From positions 84,020 through 148,019 of the forward strand of contig CANLEQ010000008.1 in the NCBI GenBank assembly GCA_947489705.1: 64,000 bases of DNA. The letters run 5' to 3'. Each line of letters begins with the position of its first letter. Position 1 is the first letter of the stretch. The notes below the pieces were generated by a model. It had not been told where the DNA came from and did not search any database. It was given only the letters and a program-made list of their open reading frames with translations. Positions 1 to 8,244 of the stretch are shown one piece after another. The position numbers were made by a program, and so were the translations under genes. The stretch comes from an uncultured Paracoccaceae bacterium. GTDB taxonomy: Bacteria; Pseudomonadota; Alphaproteobacteria; Rhodobacterales; Rhodobacteraceae.

Positions 1-843
1 CACGCACCACTCGGGCACGGACTCGAAGGGCCGCCGCACCGGCATGCCGGTCTCGCCCAGAAAGCGCAGCGCCTGCCCCGAAATCAGCTCGAACGCCGAC
101 ACGCCGCCCATCGCCTGCGCCTCGGCCAGAAGGTCCAACGCCGCGCGGGGGCTTTCCACCACCATCATCGCCGTTCCCCGCCCCTCCGGCCGCGGAAAGA
201 GGCGCAGCGCGGCGGCGGTGATGATCCCGAGCGTTCCTTCCGCCCCGATCAGGAGGTTGCGAATATCGTAGCCGGTATTGTCCTTTCGCAACCGCCGCAG
301 GCCGTGCAGGATCTCGCCCGAGGGCAGCACCGCCTCGACCCCGAGGCACAGATCGCGCGCATTGCCGAAGCGCAGAACGTTGACCCCGCCCGCATTGGTC
401 GAGAGCAGGCCCCCGATCCGCGCCGTTCCCTCCGATGCGAGCGACAGCGGGAAAAGCCGCGCCGCATCGTCGGCCGCGCGCTGGACGTCGGCGAGGATCG
501 CGCCGGCCTCGACGACCATGACGTTCTCCTCGGGCCAGACACCGCGAATGGCCCGCATCCGCTCCAGGCTCAGGAGGATGGGCGCGCCGATCTCGCTGAC
601 CTGGCCGCCCACCAGGCCCGTTCCCCCGCCCCAGGGCACGATGGCGACACCATGCTTCGCCGCGAACCGCACGACGCACGCCACCTCTTCGGTATCCCGG
701 GGGGCCACGAGCGCGCCCGCGACCCCTTTCCAGGTCCCGCGCGGCTCGGACAGATACGTGTCCGAGATCTCGCGGAGCGCGCCCTGGGAAAGCTCGGCCG
801 AGAGGGCCTCGCGCAGGGCCGGCGTCAGCGATCCGGCCGTCAT
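1..843 (-). CDS. FAD-binding oxidoreductase, GlcD/D-lactate dehydrogenase type (C-terminus off left edge)
   Basis: The first 281 residues are visible; the rest lies beyond the left edge. They match the FAD-binding half of the GlcD / D-lactate dehydrogenase (PCMH-type) family. The signature PWGGGTGLVGGQ lies near residues 70-81, followed by a TNAGG motif around 145 and GAEGTLGI around 200. Such enzymes oxidise 2-hydroxy acids (glycolate, D-lactate, D-2-hydroxyglutarate); the substrate cannot be assigned because the C-terminal domain is missing. The ATG overlaps the stop of the upstream metallo-beta-lactamase-fold gene (ATGA), so the two are probably co-translated at the end of the ctaC-thrC gene string. 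Confidence 0.85.
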   Translation of the reverse strand, partial: MTAGSLTPALREALSAELSQGALREISDTYLSEPRGTWKGVAGALVAPRDTEEVACVVRFAAKHGVAIVPWGGGTGLVGGQVSEIGAPILLSLERMRAIRGVWPEENVMVVEAGAILADVQRAADDAARLFPLSLASEGTARIGGLLSTNAGGVNVLRFGNARDLCLGVEAVLPSGEILHGLRRLRKDNTGYDIRNLLIGAEGTLGIITAAALRLFPRPEGRGTAMMVVESPRAALDLLAEAQAMGGVSAFELISGQALRFLGETGMPVRRPFESVPEWCV

Positions 844-1661
844 TCCGCTTGCAGGAAGGCGGGGCGAAGGACGACGACGGTCGGCGTGTCGGGCAGGCTG
901 CGCAGGCTGACCTCGTAATCGGAGCCTTCGCGCACGTCGATCGCGAAATCGCCGGAAATGCCGTCGAGGAACCGCGTCAGCGTCGACATGCCGAACCAGT
1001 GCATCGGAATGACCACCGAGCTCTTCAATCTGTTCAGGGTCGAGATCATGGTTGGCAGATCCACCGTCATGCCCCCGTCGACGGCGGCCATCACCACGTC
1101 GAGCCGCCCGAGCGCCGCGTATTGCCGGTCGTCGGGCTCGTGGTGCAGGTGCCCCAGATGGCCGATGCACAGACCCGCCACCTCGAAGACGAAGATCGAG
1201 TTGCCGTAGGGCTCGATCCCCGAGCCGCGGCGGATATCGGTGGGCACGTTCCGGACGCGCATCTCGCCGACCATCATGTTGTGCAGATTGGGCTCCAGCC
1301 CGTCGCCCCAGCCTTCCAGAATGTTCGGGATGCGGCTGTCGGGGCGGATCGACCAATGTCCCGAATGGGCGTGGTTCATCGTCGCCACGTCCGGCACGAA
1401 ATCGGCCTGCCCGAGAAAGCCGTTGTAGTCGGTCACCGCCGTGGTGCCGTCGGGCGCCTGTATGAGGAACATCGAGTGATCGAGGTAATTCAGCCTGACG
1501 GTGAAATCGTCGGGCAGCGGGTCGCGCCAATCGGCGTTGTGGAGGTATCCGATCCCCGGCGCGGCATCGGCGATTGCGATGCAGTGGCTCGCCATCCTGT
1601 CGTCCTGCGCCGCGAGCGGCGTGGCGAGAAGGGTCAGCGTGGCGGCGAGAAGCGGGCGCAT
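840..1661 (-). CDS. Exported metallo-beta-lactamase-fold protein, UlaG-like
   Basis: 273 residues starting with a clear signal peptide (hydrophobic stretch, then PLAAQ near residue 19), so probably periplasmic. Residues ~57-85 have the UlaG-like beginning (LDHSMFLIQ, then a TDYNG turn). The metal-binding loop reads HAHSGH at residues 97-102, where the family normally has HxHxDH, so the usual aspartate is a glycine. Other histidines follow (GHLGHLHH and PMHWFG). The enzymatic activity is unknown and may be altered or lost. Its stop overlaps the start of the FAD oxidoreductase, and it follows the GNAT gene on the same strand. Confidence 0.75.
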   Translation of the reverse strand: MRPLLAATLTLLATPLAAQDDRMASHCIAIADAAPGIGYLHNADWRDPLPDDFTVRLNYLDHSMFLIQAPDGTTAVTDYNGFLGQADFVPDVATMNHAHSGHWSIRPDSRIPNILEGWGDGLEPNLHNMMVGEMRVRNVPTDIRRGSGIEPYGNSIFVFEVAGLCIGHLGHLHHEPDDRQYAALGRLDVVMAAVDGGMTVDLPTMISTLNRLKSSVVIPMHWFGMSTLTRFLDGISGDFAIDVREGSDYEVSLRSLPDTPTVVVLRPAFLQAE

Positions 1662-1738
1662 GGCGGATCTCCTGACGGGATACGACCAACCTAGGGCCAA
1701 GGCCTGCCGCGGACCAATCACAAAATGCGCGCGCGGGA

Positions 1739-2323
1739 TCAGCCGGCGCCCGTGCGTCCCCGCCGGTCGGCGCGCAGATTGGCATAGAGCACGTGGTTGC
1801 GCCAGCGGCCCGCGATCTGCAGATAGCTTTGCGCGACACCCTCGTACTTGAAGCCCGCACGTTCCAGCACGCCGCGCGACGCGGCATTCTCGGGCAGGCA
1901 TGCCGCCTCGACCCGGCTGAGGTCGAGTTTGAGAAAGGCATGGTGCACGAGGCCCGCAATCGCCTCTGACATGTATCCCTGCCGGGCATAGCGCGCCCCG
2001 ATCCAGTATCCCAGCGTACCCGATTGCGCCGGCCCCCGCCGCAGATTGTCGAGCGTGATGGCGCCTACCAGCCGGTCGTCGCTGCGCCGGATCAGGAAGA
2101 GCGGGATGGCGTTGTCGCCGTTGATCGCGCGCTGCGCCCAATAGACGCGGTTGGTGAAGCTCTTGCGGGTCAGGTGATCCTCGGCCCAGGTCGGCTCCCA
2201 GGGCTGGAGAAAATCGGCGCTGTCGCGGCGCAGGTCGGACCAGGCGCGATAATCGGCATGTTGCGGCTGGCGCAGGGTCAGCCGATCGGTCTCGATCGTC
2301 AGCTTGCGCCGCCCCAGTCGCAT
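1739..2323 (-). CDS. GNAT family N-acetyltransferase, RimJ/RimL type
   Basis: 194 residues with the RimJ/RimL layout: an N-terminal strand with TDRLTLRQP, a middle strand leading into the acetyl-CoA loop around residues 110-120 (GYWIGARYARQGYM), and the late LPENAASRGVLERAGF segment typical of the fold. Family members transfer an acetyl group from acetyl-CoA to a protein N-terminus or small amine; the acceptor here is unknown. The start overlaps the stop of the M16 protease gene by one base (TGATG), so it is likely translated from the same message. The position after thrC and the M16 gene is, as I recall it, common in Rhodobacterales. Confidence 0.85.
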   Translation of the reverse strand: MRLGRRKLTIETDRLTLRQPQHADYRAWSDLRRDSADFLQPWEPTWAEDHLTRKSFTNRVYWAQRAINGDNAIPLFLIRRSDDRLVGAITLDNLRRGPAQSGTLGYWIGARYARQGYMSEAIAGLVHHAFLKLDLSRVEAACLPENAASRGVLERAGFKYEGVAQSYLQIAGRWRNHVLYANLRADRRGRTGAG

Positions 2324-3582
2324 CAGGCCGCCAGCCGCCCCCTGAGCGCGTCGAGATCGGGCGCGTGATCCACGGGACCATAGAGCGCCATGGCAAGCCC
2401 CCCCTGGCCCATTCGCGCACCGAACCCGCGCACGTCGTCGAGCGTCACGGCATCGATCCGGGCGATCGTCTCGTCGATATCGGGAACCCGGCCCCAGATC
2501 GCCATCAGGCGCGACAGCCGTTCGGCCCGCGCCGACGGGCTTTCGAGGCCCATCAGCAACCCCGCCTTCATCTGCGCGCGGGCCCGCGCGATCTCGGCGT
2601 GGTCCATGTCGCGGGCGGCACGCGCGATCTCGTCCATCGTGACGGTCGCGAGATCGGTGATCTGCTCGGGCGAGGTGCCGGCATAGATCGTCATCATGCC
2701 GGTATCGTCGTAAGCGCCCGATTGCGCGAAGATCGAATAGCATAGCCCCCGCTTCTCCCGCAGCTCCTGAAACAGGCGCGAGGACATGCCCCCGCCAAGC
2801 GCGTTGGCGTGGATCTGGGCGGTGTAGAAATCGGCGTCGCGATAGCTCGGCGCCTCGAAGCCCAGCGTGAAATGAACCTGTTCGAGCTGTCGCGCCTCGC
2901 GCCATTCGCCGCCGACGAAACGTGCGGGCTGCGCATCGGCTGCGGGGCGCGGCGCCAGATGGCCGAAGGTTTGTTCCGCGAACCGCACGATGGCCTCGTG
3001 ATCGACCGCGCCGGCCGCGGCGATGATCATCTCGCCGGGGCCGTACCGCTCGGTGACGAAACCCGACAGATCCTCGCGCCCGAAGGCCCCGACCCGTTCG
3101 GACGAGCCCAGAATCGACCGGCCGACGGGCTGGTCGGGATAGGCCGCCTCCTGCAGCCAGTCGAACACGATGTCGTCGGGCGTGTCGAAGACTTGGCCAA
3201 TCTCCTGGAGGATCACGCCCCGCTCGATCTCGATCTCGCGCGGATCGAAGGTCGAGTTCAGCACGATATCGCTGATCACGTCGAGCGCGAGCGGCACGTC
3301 GGTTTCCAGAACCCGCGCGTAATAGGCCGTCATCTCCCGGCTGGTATAGGCGTTGATATAGCCGCCGACATCCTCGATCGCCTCCGCGATCTCGAGCGCG
3401 TTGCGCCGGGCCGTTCCCTTGAACGCCATGTGCTCGAGGAAATGGGCGATGCCGTTCTGCTCGACCCGCTCGTGCCGGCCGCCCGCATTCACCCAGATAC
3501 CGACGCTCGCGGATTTGAGGCCGGGCATGTTCTCGGTCACGATCCGCAGACCGTTGGAGAGAGTGTGGATTTCCGTGGTCAC
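2323..3582 (-). CDS. M16 family zinc metallopeptidase (processing peptidase-like)
   Basis: 419 residues, the usual size for single-chain bacterial relatives of mitochondrial processing peptidase beta. The inverted zinc motif HFLEH is at residues 47-51, with the downstream glutamate in ERGVILQE (about 120-127). The C-terminal half carries the family's second domain, including REKRGLCYSI. No signal peptide is visible, so it is probably cytoplasmic. The start is GTG and shares four bases with the thrC stop (GTGA), indicating translational coupling. The substrate is unknown. Confidence 0.9.
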   Translation of the reverse strand: MTTEIHTLSNGLRIVTENMPGLKSASVGIWVNAGGRHERVEQNGIAHFLEHMAFKGTARRNALEIAEAIEDVGGYINAYTSREMTAYYARVLETDVPLALDVISDIVLNSTFDPREIEIERGVILQEIGQVFDTPDDIVFDWLQEAAYPDQPVGRSILGSSERVGAFGREDLSGFVTERYGPGEMIIAAAGAVDHEAIVRFAEQTFGHLAPRPAADAQPARFVGGEWREARQLEQVHFTLGFEAPSYRDADFYTAQIHANALGGGMSSRLFQELREKRGLCYSIFAQSGAYDDTGMMTIYAGTSPEQITDLATVTMDEIARAARDMDHAEIARARAQMKAGLLMGLESPSARAERLSRLMAIWGRVPDIDETIARIDAVTLDDVRGFGARMGQGGLAMALYGPVDHAPDLDALRGRLAA

Positions 3583-4958
3583 GTCAATCTTTCTTCGATG
3601 AGTTTCTTGAGCGCGTCGAGATCGTTTTCCACCCGCGTCATCCGTTCGGGACGCTCGAACAGGTCGGCCATATGCGGCGGCAGAGGCGGCCGGGCGCCTG
3701 TCGCGGCCTCGACCGCATCGGGGAATTTCGCGGGATGCGCCGTGGCCAGCGTGATCATCGGACCGCGCCCGAGATGCTCGCGCGCCACCTTCACGCCCAC
3801 GGCCGAATGCGGGCAGAGCGTCTCGCCCGTGGCCGCATGCATGGCCCGGATCGTCTCGGCCGTCTCCGCCTCCGAGGCCCGGCCCGAAGCGTAGTCCTCG
3901 CGCAGCGCCTCGAGCGCGCCCTGGCTGATCGGGAACCCGCCCTCGTCGCGCAGCTCGTCCATCAGGCGCGCGACGGCCTGTCCGTTGCGGTCATAGGCCA
4001 TGAAGAGCGCGCGTTCGAAGTTCGAGCTGACCTCGATATCCATCGACGGGCTGATCGTGGGCGACACGCCGTTCTTGCGATGCTCGCCGGTCTCGAACGT
4101 GCGGTGCAGGATGTCGTTGCGGTTCGTCGCCACCACCAGACGGTCGACGGGAAGCCCCATGCGCTTGGCGATCCAGCCCGCGAAGACGTCGCCGAAATTG
4201 CCGGTCGGCACGGTGAAGCTTACCCTGCGCGCGGGCGCTCCGAGCGACACGGCCGAGGAGAAGTAATAGACGACCTGCGCCAGCACTCGCGCCCAGTTGA
4301 TCGAATTGACCGCCGTGAGGCCCACCCGGTCGCGGAAGGAATGATCGTTGAACAAAGCCTTCACCGCGGCCTGGCAATCGTCGAAATCCCCGTCGACGGC
4401 CAGCGCGTGCACGTTCGCCTCCGACGCGGTCGTCATCTGCCGGCGCTGCACTTCGGACACCCGGCCATGCGGATAGAGGATGAAGCATTCCACATTGTCG
4501 AGGCCGCGGAACGCCTCGATTGCGGCGGAGCCCGTATCGCCCGACGTGGCCCCCACGATGGTGATCCGCTCGCCGCGCCGCTTCATCGCGTCCTGGAAGA
4601 GCTGCCCGATCAGCTGCATCGCGAAGTCCTTGAAGGCCAGCGTCGGCCCGTGGAAGAGTTCGAGCAGGAAGTGATCGGGTCCCAGTTGCACCAACGGCGC
4701 GCGCGCATCGTGCTCGAACCCCGCATAGGCCGCCTCGACCAAGCCGCGCAGATGCCCCTCCTCCATATCCGTGAAGGGCAGCATGACGCGCAGGGCAATC
4801 TCCTCGTAGGGCAGGCCGGCAAGCGCCGCGATCTCGCCCGCGTCGAATTGCGGGATCTCCTCGGGCACGTAGAGGCCGCCGTCGCGCGCGAGGCCCGCCA
4901 GCATGGCACCTTCGAAATCCAGGTCCGGCGCCTGGCCGCGGGTCGAGACGTAACGCAT
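3579..4958 (-). CDS. thrC: Threonine synthase
   Basis: 459 residues, full length for the long class of threonine synthases. It converts O-phospho-L-homoserine to L-threonine using pyridoxal phosphate. The PLP lysine is K110 in LAFKDFAMQ; the phosphate-binding stretch GATSGDTGSAA follows, and VPTGNFGDVFAGW lies in the middle. The N-terminus begins MRYVSTRG as usual. AAGGA precedes the ATG. It sits 9 bases after surf1 and overlaps the M16 protease start, linking respiratory assembly genes to an unrelated biosynthetic gene in one transcript. Confidence 0.97.
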   Translation of the reverse strand: MRYVSTRGQAPDLDFEGAMLAGLARDGGLYVPEEIPQFDAGEIAALAGLPYEEIALRVMLPFTDMEEGHLRGLVEAAYAGFEHDARAPLVQLGPDHFLLELFHGPTLAFKDFAMQLIGQLFQDAMKRRGERITIVGATSGDTGSAAIEAFRGLDNVECFILYPHGRVSEVQRRQMTTASEANVHALAVDGDFDDCQAAVKALFNDHSFRDRVGLTAVNSINWARVLAQVVYYFSSAVSLGAPARRVSFTVPTGNFGDVFAGWIAKRMGLPVDRLVVATNRNDILHRTFETGEHRKNGVSPTISPSMDIEVSSNFERALFMAYDRNGQAVARLMDELRDEGGFPISQGALEALREDYASGRASEAETAETIRAMHAATGETLCPHSAVGVKVAREHLGRGPMITLATAHPAKFPDAVEAATGARPPLPPHMADLFERPERMTRVENDLDALKKLIEERLT

Positions 4959-4967
4959 GATCGTCCT

Positions 4968-5633
4968 TCACTTTGTCCGCGTTGCCATACGCCAGAGCAG
5001 CAGCACTGTCATCCCCGCCCAGATCGCAGCCATGGAAAACCACGTGATGGCATATTGAAGGTGATTGTTGGGAATGCCCGCGATCGTGATGGGCAGCGCC
5101 TGCACCTCCGGCACGGGCGCGTCGCGCGCAACGACCAGCAGGGGCTCGGTCTCGAGCGCCTCTGCCATCGGCACCAGGTCGCGGGCGAACCAGATGTTGC
5201 GATCGATCTCCGGCGCGGGGGTGAAGCTGTCGACCTCGTCGGGCCAGAGCAGGTTGCCGCTCACGCGCATCTCGCGGCCGGGGCGCGGATCGTCCTTGGC
5301 GCCGGCGGGAACGGCCCCGAGATCGACGAGGATGCGTCGCCCCTCCTCGGTCTCGAAGGCGCTTACGATGCGGTAGGACGCGCCGAATTCAGGCGTGGAG
5401 ATCAGGACATGAAGCTCCTTCCCCGTCGTGCGGCCCTCAAGCGTCACCGGCAGATATTCGTCCCGCGCCTCGGTCGGCGCGGCGGGAAGATCGCGCGGGG
5501 CGGCGGATATGCGGGCCTCCATCCGGTCGAGGATGCCGGTCTTCCAGCTCAGCCGCTGGACCTGCCAGATCCCGAGGCCCAACAGGACGGCCAGTCCCAG
5601 CAGGGCGAAGATGGCGAAAGCTACCTTGCGCAT
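4968..5633 (-). CDS. surf1: SURF1 family cytochrome oxidase assembly protein
   Basis: 221 residues with the SURF1 topology: one transmembrane helix at residues ~5-23 ending GIWQVQRLSWK, a large periplasmic domain, and a C-terminal helix (WFSMAAIWAGMTVLLLW). SURF1 helps insert heme a into subunit I of aa3-type cytochrome c oxidase in the inner membrane. I chose the ATG at 5633; a TTG two codons upstream is an alternative, and neither has a strong ribosome-binding site. It follows ctaE after a short gap containing a hairpin. Confidence 0.92.
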   Translation of the reverse strand: MRKVAFAIFALLGLAVLLGLGIWQVQRLSWKTGILDRMEARISAAPRDLPAAPTEARDEYLPVTLEGRTTGKELHVLISTPEFGASYRIVSAFETEEGRRILVDLGAVPAGAKDDPRPGREMRVSGNLLWPDEVDSFTPAPEIDRNIWFARDLVPMAEALETEPLLVVARDAPVPEVQALPITIAGIPNNHLQYAITWFSMAAIWAGMTVLLLWRMATRTK

Positions 5634-5647
5634 GGGCAAACCCGACG

Positions 5648-5669
5648 AAAAGGGGCGCTGTCGCGCCCC
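5648..5669 (-). terminator. Hairpin with short U-tract after ctaE
   Basis: A perfect 7-bp stem (GGGGCGC / GCGCCCC) with a 4-base loop occupies 5652-5669. On the minus strand it is followed by TTTT. It lies between the end of ctaE and the start of surf1, so it may partly terminate the oxidase operon and lower expression of surf1 and thrC. The U-tract is short, so attenuation is an inference. Confidence 0.45.
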
Positions 5670-5706
5670 GTTTCACGTTGCGATGCAGGGCGCATCGCCT
5701 CTCCGC

Positions 5707-6498
5707 TCAGGAGCCCCAGATATAGATCGAGGCAAAGAGGAACAGCCACACCACGTCGACGAAATGCCAGTACCACGCGGCCGCCTCGAACCCGACATGC
5801 GTGTCGGGCGTGAAGTGGCCCGCGCGTACCCGAAGGTAGCACACGAAGAGGAAAATCGTCCCGATGATCACATGCGCGCCGTGGAAGCCCGTCGCCATGA
5901 AGAAGTTCGCACCATAGATGTTGCCCGAGAACCCGAAGGCGGCATGGCTGTATTCGTAGGCCTGGAACACCGTGAAGATCAGGCCGAGCGCCACGGCCAG
6001 AATGGTTCCGTTGGCGAGATCCTTGCGGTTGTTCTCGTGAACCAGCGCGTGGTGCGCCCAGGTTGCCGCGGCGCCGGAGCAGAGCAGGATCAGCGTGTTG
6101 ATGAGCGGAAGGTGCCAGGGATCGAACGTCTCGATCGAGGGGGGCGGCCACTGGCCCTCGCTGAACGTCTCCATCGGATAGAGCGCGTGCTTGAAGAAGC
6201 TCCAGAACCAGGCCGCGAAGAACATGACCTCGGACATGATGAACATGATGAAGCCGTAGCGCAGGCCGATCCGCACGACGGGCGTGTGATCGCCGACATT
6301 CGATTCCGCCACCATGTCCGAGAACCAGCCGAACATCGTGTAGAGCACGATCGCGAGGCCGATGAAGAACATGAACATCGTGATTCCGTGCATCCAGAGC
6401 ACCGCGCCGAACAGCATGACGAACGCGCCGACGGCCGCCAGGAACGGATAGAGAGAGGGCGGAAGGATGTGGTAATCGTGGTTTTTTTCGTGCGCCAT
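5707..6498 (-). CDS. ctaE: Cytochrome c oxidase subunit III
   Basis: 263 residues, normal for the full seven-helix subunit III. It begins [15 protein letters not shown] and has the conserved segments [20 protein letters not shown] and [12 protein letters not shown]. It is a non-catalytic inner-membrane subunit of aa3 cytochrome c oxidase that stabilises subunit I and proton uptake. The ATG at 6498 is chosen because AGGGA stands a few bases upstream; an in-frame TTG five codons earlier is less likely. It follows ctaG after 22 bases. Confidence 0.97.
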   Translation of the reverse strand: MAHEKNHDYHILPPSLYPFLAAVGAFVMLFGAVLWMHGITMFMFFIGLAIVLYTMFGWFSDMVAESNVGDHTPVVRIGLRYGFIMFIMSEVMFFAAWFWSFFKHALYPMETFSEGQWPPPSIETFDPWHLPLINTLILLCSGAAATWAHHALVHENNRKDLANGTILAVALGLIFTVFQAYEYSHAAFGFSGNIYGANFFMATGFHGAHVIIGTIFLFVCYLRVRAGHFTPDTHVGFEAAAWYWHFVDVVWLFLFASIYIWGS

Positions 6499-6520
6499 GG
6501 GCGTTTCCCTCAATTCGGCC

Positions 6521-7078
6521 TCAGTTCAGGTCCAGCGCGGCCTGCTCTTCCGGCAGGTCGGTCTCGTAGAACGTGTAGGACAACGTGATGTGATTGACAA
6601 ACTTCGCGTCGCGATCGTCCACAATGGCCGGGTCGACGTAGAACGTCACCGGCATCTCGACCCGCTCGCCGGGTTGGAGCACCTGCTCGGTGAAGCAGAA
6701 ACAGTCGATCTTGGTGAAATAGCCGCCCGCGTCGAACGGCGCGACGTTGTAGGATGCCGACCCGGCGATGACGCGGTCGGTCGGATTGTACGCCTCGTAG
6801 AAGGCGAGGCCCGTCTCGCCGATCCGGATCTCCATCTCGCGCTGCACGGGTTTGAACTCCCACGGCATGTCGCGCGACAGAGACCCGTCGAAGCGGACGG
6901 TCATCATCCGGTCGAGCACCTCGTCGGAGCCCTGTTCCGCCACGCCGGTCGCCCCGCCATAGCCCGTCACCCGGCAGAAAAGATCGTAGAGCGGCACCGA
7001 CGCCCAGGCCATCGCGCCCATGAACACGACGACCGACACGGCCTGCACGGCCGTCTTCATCTTGGGATCCATGCTCAT
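6521..7078 (-). CDS. ctaG: Cytochrome c oxidase assembly protein CtaG/Cox11
   Basis: 185 residues. One N-terminal transmembrane helix (about residues 10-26) is followed by a periplasmic immunoglobulin-like domain. The copper-binding CFCF motif is in [10 protein letters not shown] near residue 115. Cox11/CtaG delivers copper to the CuB site of subunit I. The ATG is preceded by GGAGG-like sequence and overlaps the stop of the upstream 65-aa gene (ATGA), so the pair is coupled. Confidence 0.95.
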   Translation of the reverse strand: MSMDPKMKTAVQAVSVVVFMGAMAWASVPLYDLFCRVTGYGGATGVAEQGSDEVLDRMMTVRFDGSLSRDMPWEFKPVQREMEIRIGETGLAFYEAYNPTDRVIAGSASYNVAPFDAGGYFTKIDCFCFTEQVLQPGERVEMPVTFYVDPAIVDDRDAKFVNHITLSYTFYETDLPEEQAALDLN

Positions 7079-7272
7079 TCGGGAGCCTCCTCGCCCGGCA
7101 GCAATTCGGGTCGGACGACGTGATCGAACCCCTCGATCGCGCCCAGCTGCTGAACCTTCACCACGGTCAGCCCGAACACGATCGCGATGAGCCCGACGAG
7201 AACGAGCCCGACACCGATATTGCGCGATTTGCGCCGTTGATGGATTTCGTGCTCTGCCTGGATAGCCATCAT
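7075..7272 (-). CDS. Small single-helix membrane protein of the cta operon (CoxF-like)
   Basis: 65 residues: a charged N-terminus (HEIHQRRKSRN), one transmembrane helix at about residues 19-38, then a short tail rich in Glu and Pro. It lies between ctaB and ctaG with ATGA overlaps on both sides, so it is translated with the oxidase assembly genes. Small proteins in this position are annotated in related alphaproteobacteria as CoxF or as hypothetical. A role in aa3 oxidase assembly is inferred from position only. Confidence 0.8.
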   Translation of the reverse strand: MMAIQAEHEIHQRRKSRNIGVGLVLVGLIAIVFGLTVVKVQQLGAIEGFDHVVRPELLPGEEAPE

Positions 7273-8195
7273 ATGATCCCTCCCGCGCGCAGGGCCGCAT
7301 CAGCCAGAAGCGCGCCGAAATGCAGGAAGAGGTAGAGAAGCGAGAACTTGAAGAACGCCTTTTCCACCGCGTAATTGTCGGCCTCGGCCATGGTCTCGTC
7401 GCGGCGGAAGATCTCCCACGCGCCCTTGAGGAACCACGCGTTGAGCCCGATCGCCGCGATCAGGTACACGGGACCTCCCGCAGCGGTGAACCCGAGCCAG
7501 ACCGCGAAGGCCGCAAGGATCGCCGTATAGGCGAGGATATGGCGCCGCGTCGCGGGCCGGCCATGCGTCACCGTCAGCATCGGCACGCCGGCATCGTCGT
7601 AATCGGACCGCATGAAGAGCGCCAGCGCCCAGAAATGCGGCGGCGTCCAGAGGAAGATCAGCGAGAACATCAGGACCGATTCGAGGCTGATCGAACCGGT
7701 CGCGGCGACCCATCCGATCATCGGGGGAAAGGCGCCCGCCGCACCGCCGATCACGATGTTCTGGGGCGTCGCGCGCTTGAGCCACATGGAATAGATCGCG
7801 ACGTAGAAGAAGATGGTGAAGGCCAGAAGCCCCGCGGCGAGCCAGTTGGTCGCGAGCCCCAGCATCAGGATCGAGAACCCCGCGAGTGCGGAGCCGACCG
7901 CCAGGGCTTCGTGCGAGGTCACCCGCCCGGACGGCACGGGGCGCTTGCGCGTCCGCTTCATCACCGCGTCGATATCCGCGTCCCACCACATGTTGAGCGC
8001 GCCGGCCGCACCGCCGCCCACCGCGATGAAGAGGATCGCGCAAAACCCGACGAACGGATGCAGCGCCTGCGGCGCCACCAGAAGCCCCACGAAGGCGGTA
8101 AAGACCACGAGCGTCATGACGCGCGGCTTCAGAAGGGCGAAGTAATCGCCGAACTGGGCCTCGTACTCGGTCGATTGCGCGCTGATATCGGTCAT
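7269..8195 (-). CDS. ctaB: Protoheme IX farnesyltransferase (heme O synthase)
   Basis: 308 residues with the multi-helix UbiA-type prenyltransferase fold. The prenyl-diphosphate-binding aspartates are in NMWWDADIDAVMKRT (N-x3-D-x3-D), and a second motif follows YDDAGVPML. The enzyme adds a farnesyl group to heme B to make heme O, the precursor of heme A for the oxidase. GAAAGG precedes the ATG. The gene sits between ctaC (49-base gap) and the small membrane protein gene, with which it overlaps. Confidence 0.96.
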   Translation of the reverse strand: MTDISAQSTEYEAQFGDYFALLKPRVMTLVVFTAFVGLLVAPQALHPFVGFCAILFIAVGGGAAGALNMWWDADIDAVMKRTRKRPVPSGRVTSHEALAVGSALAGFSILMLGLATNWLAAGLLAFTIFFYVAIYSMWLKRATPQNIVIGGAAGAFPPMIGWVAATGSISLESVLMFSLIFLWTPPHFWALALFMRSDYDDAGVPMLTVTHGRPATRRHILAYTAILAAFAVWLGFTAAGGPVYLIAAIGLNAWFLKGAWEIFRRDETMAEADNYAVEKAFFKFSLLYLFLHFGALLADAALRAGGII

Positions 8196-8244
8196 TCATG
8201 CGGCCTTTCGGGGCAGTCTGGCCTCGGGGCCGGACCGGTTTCGA

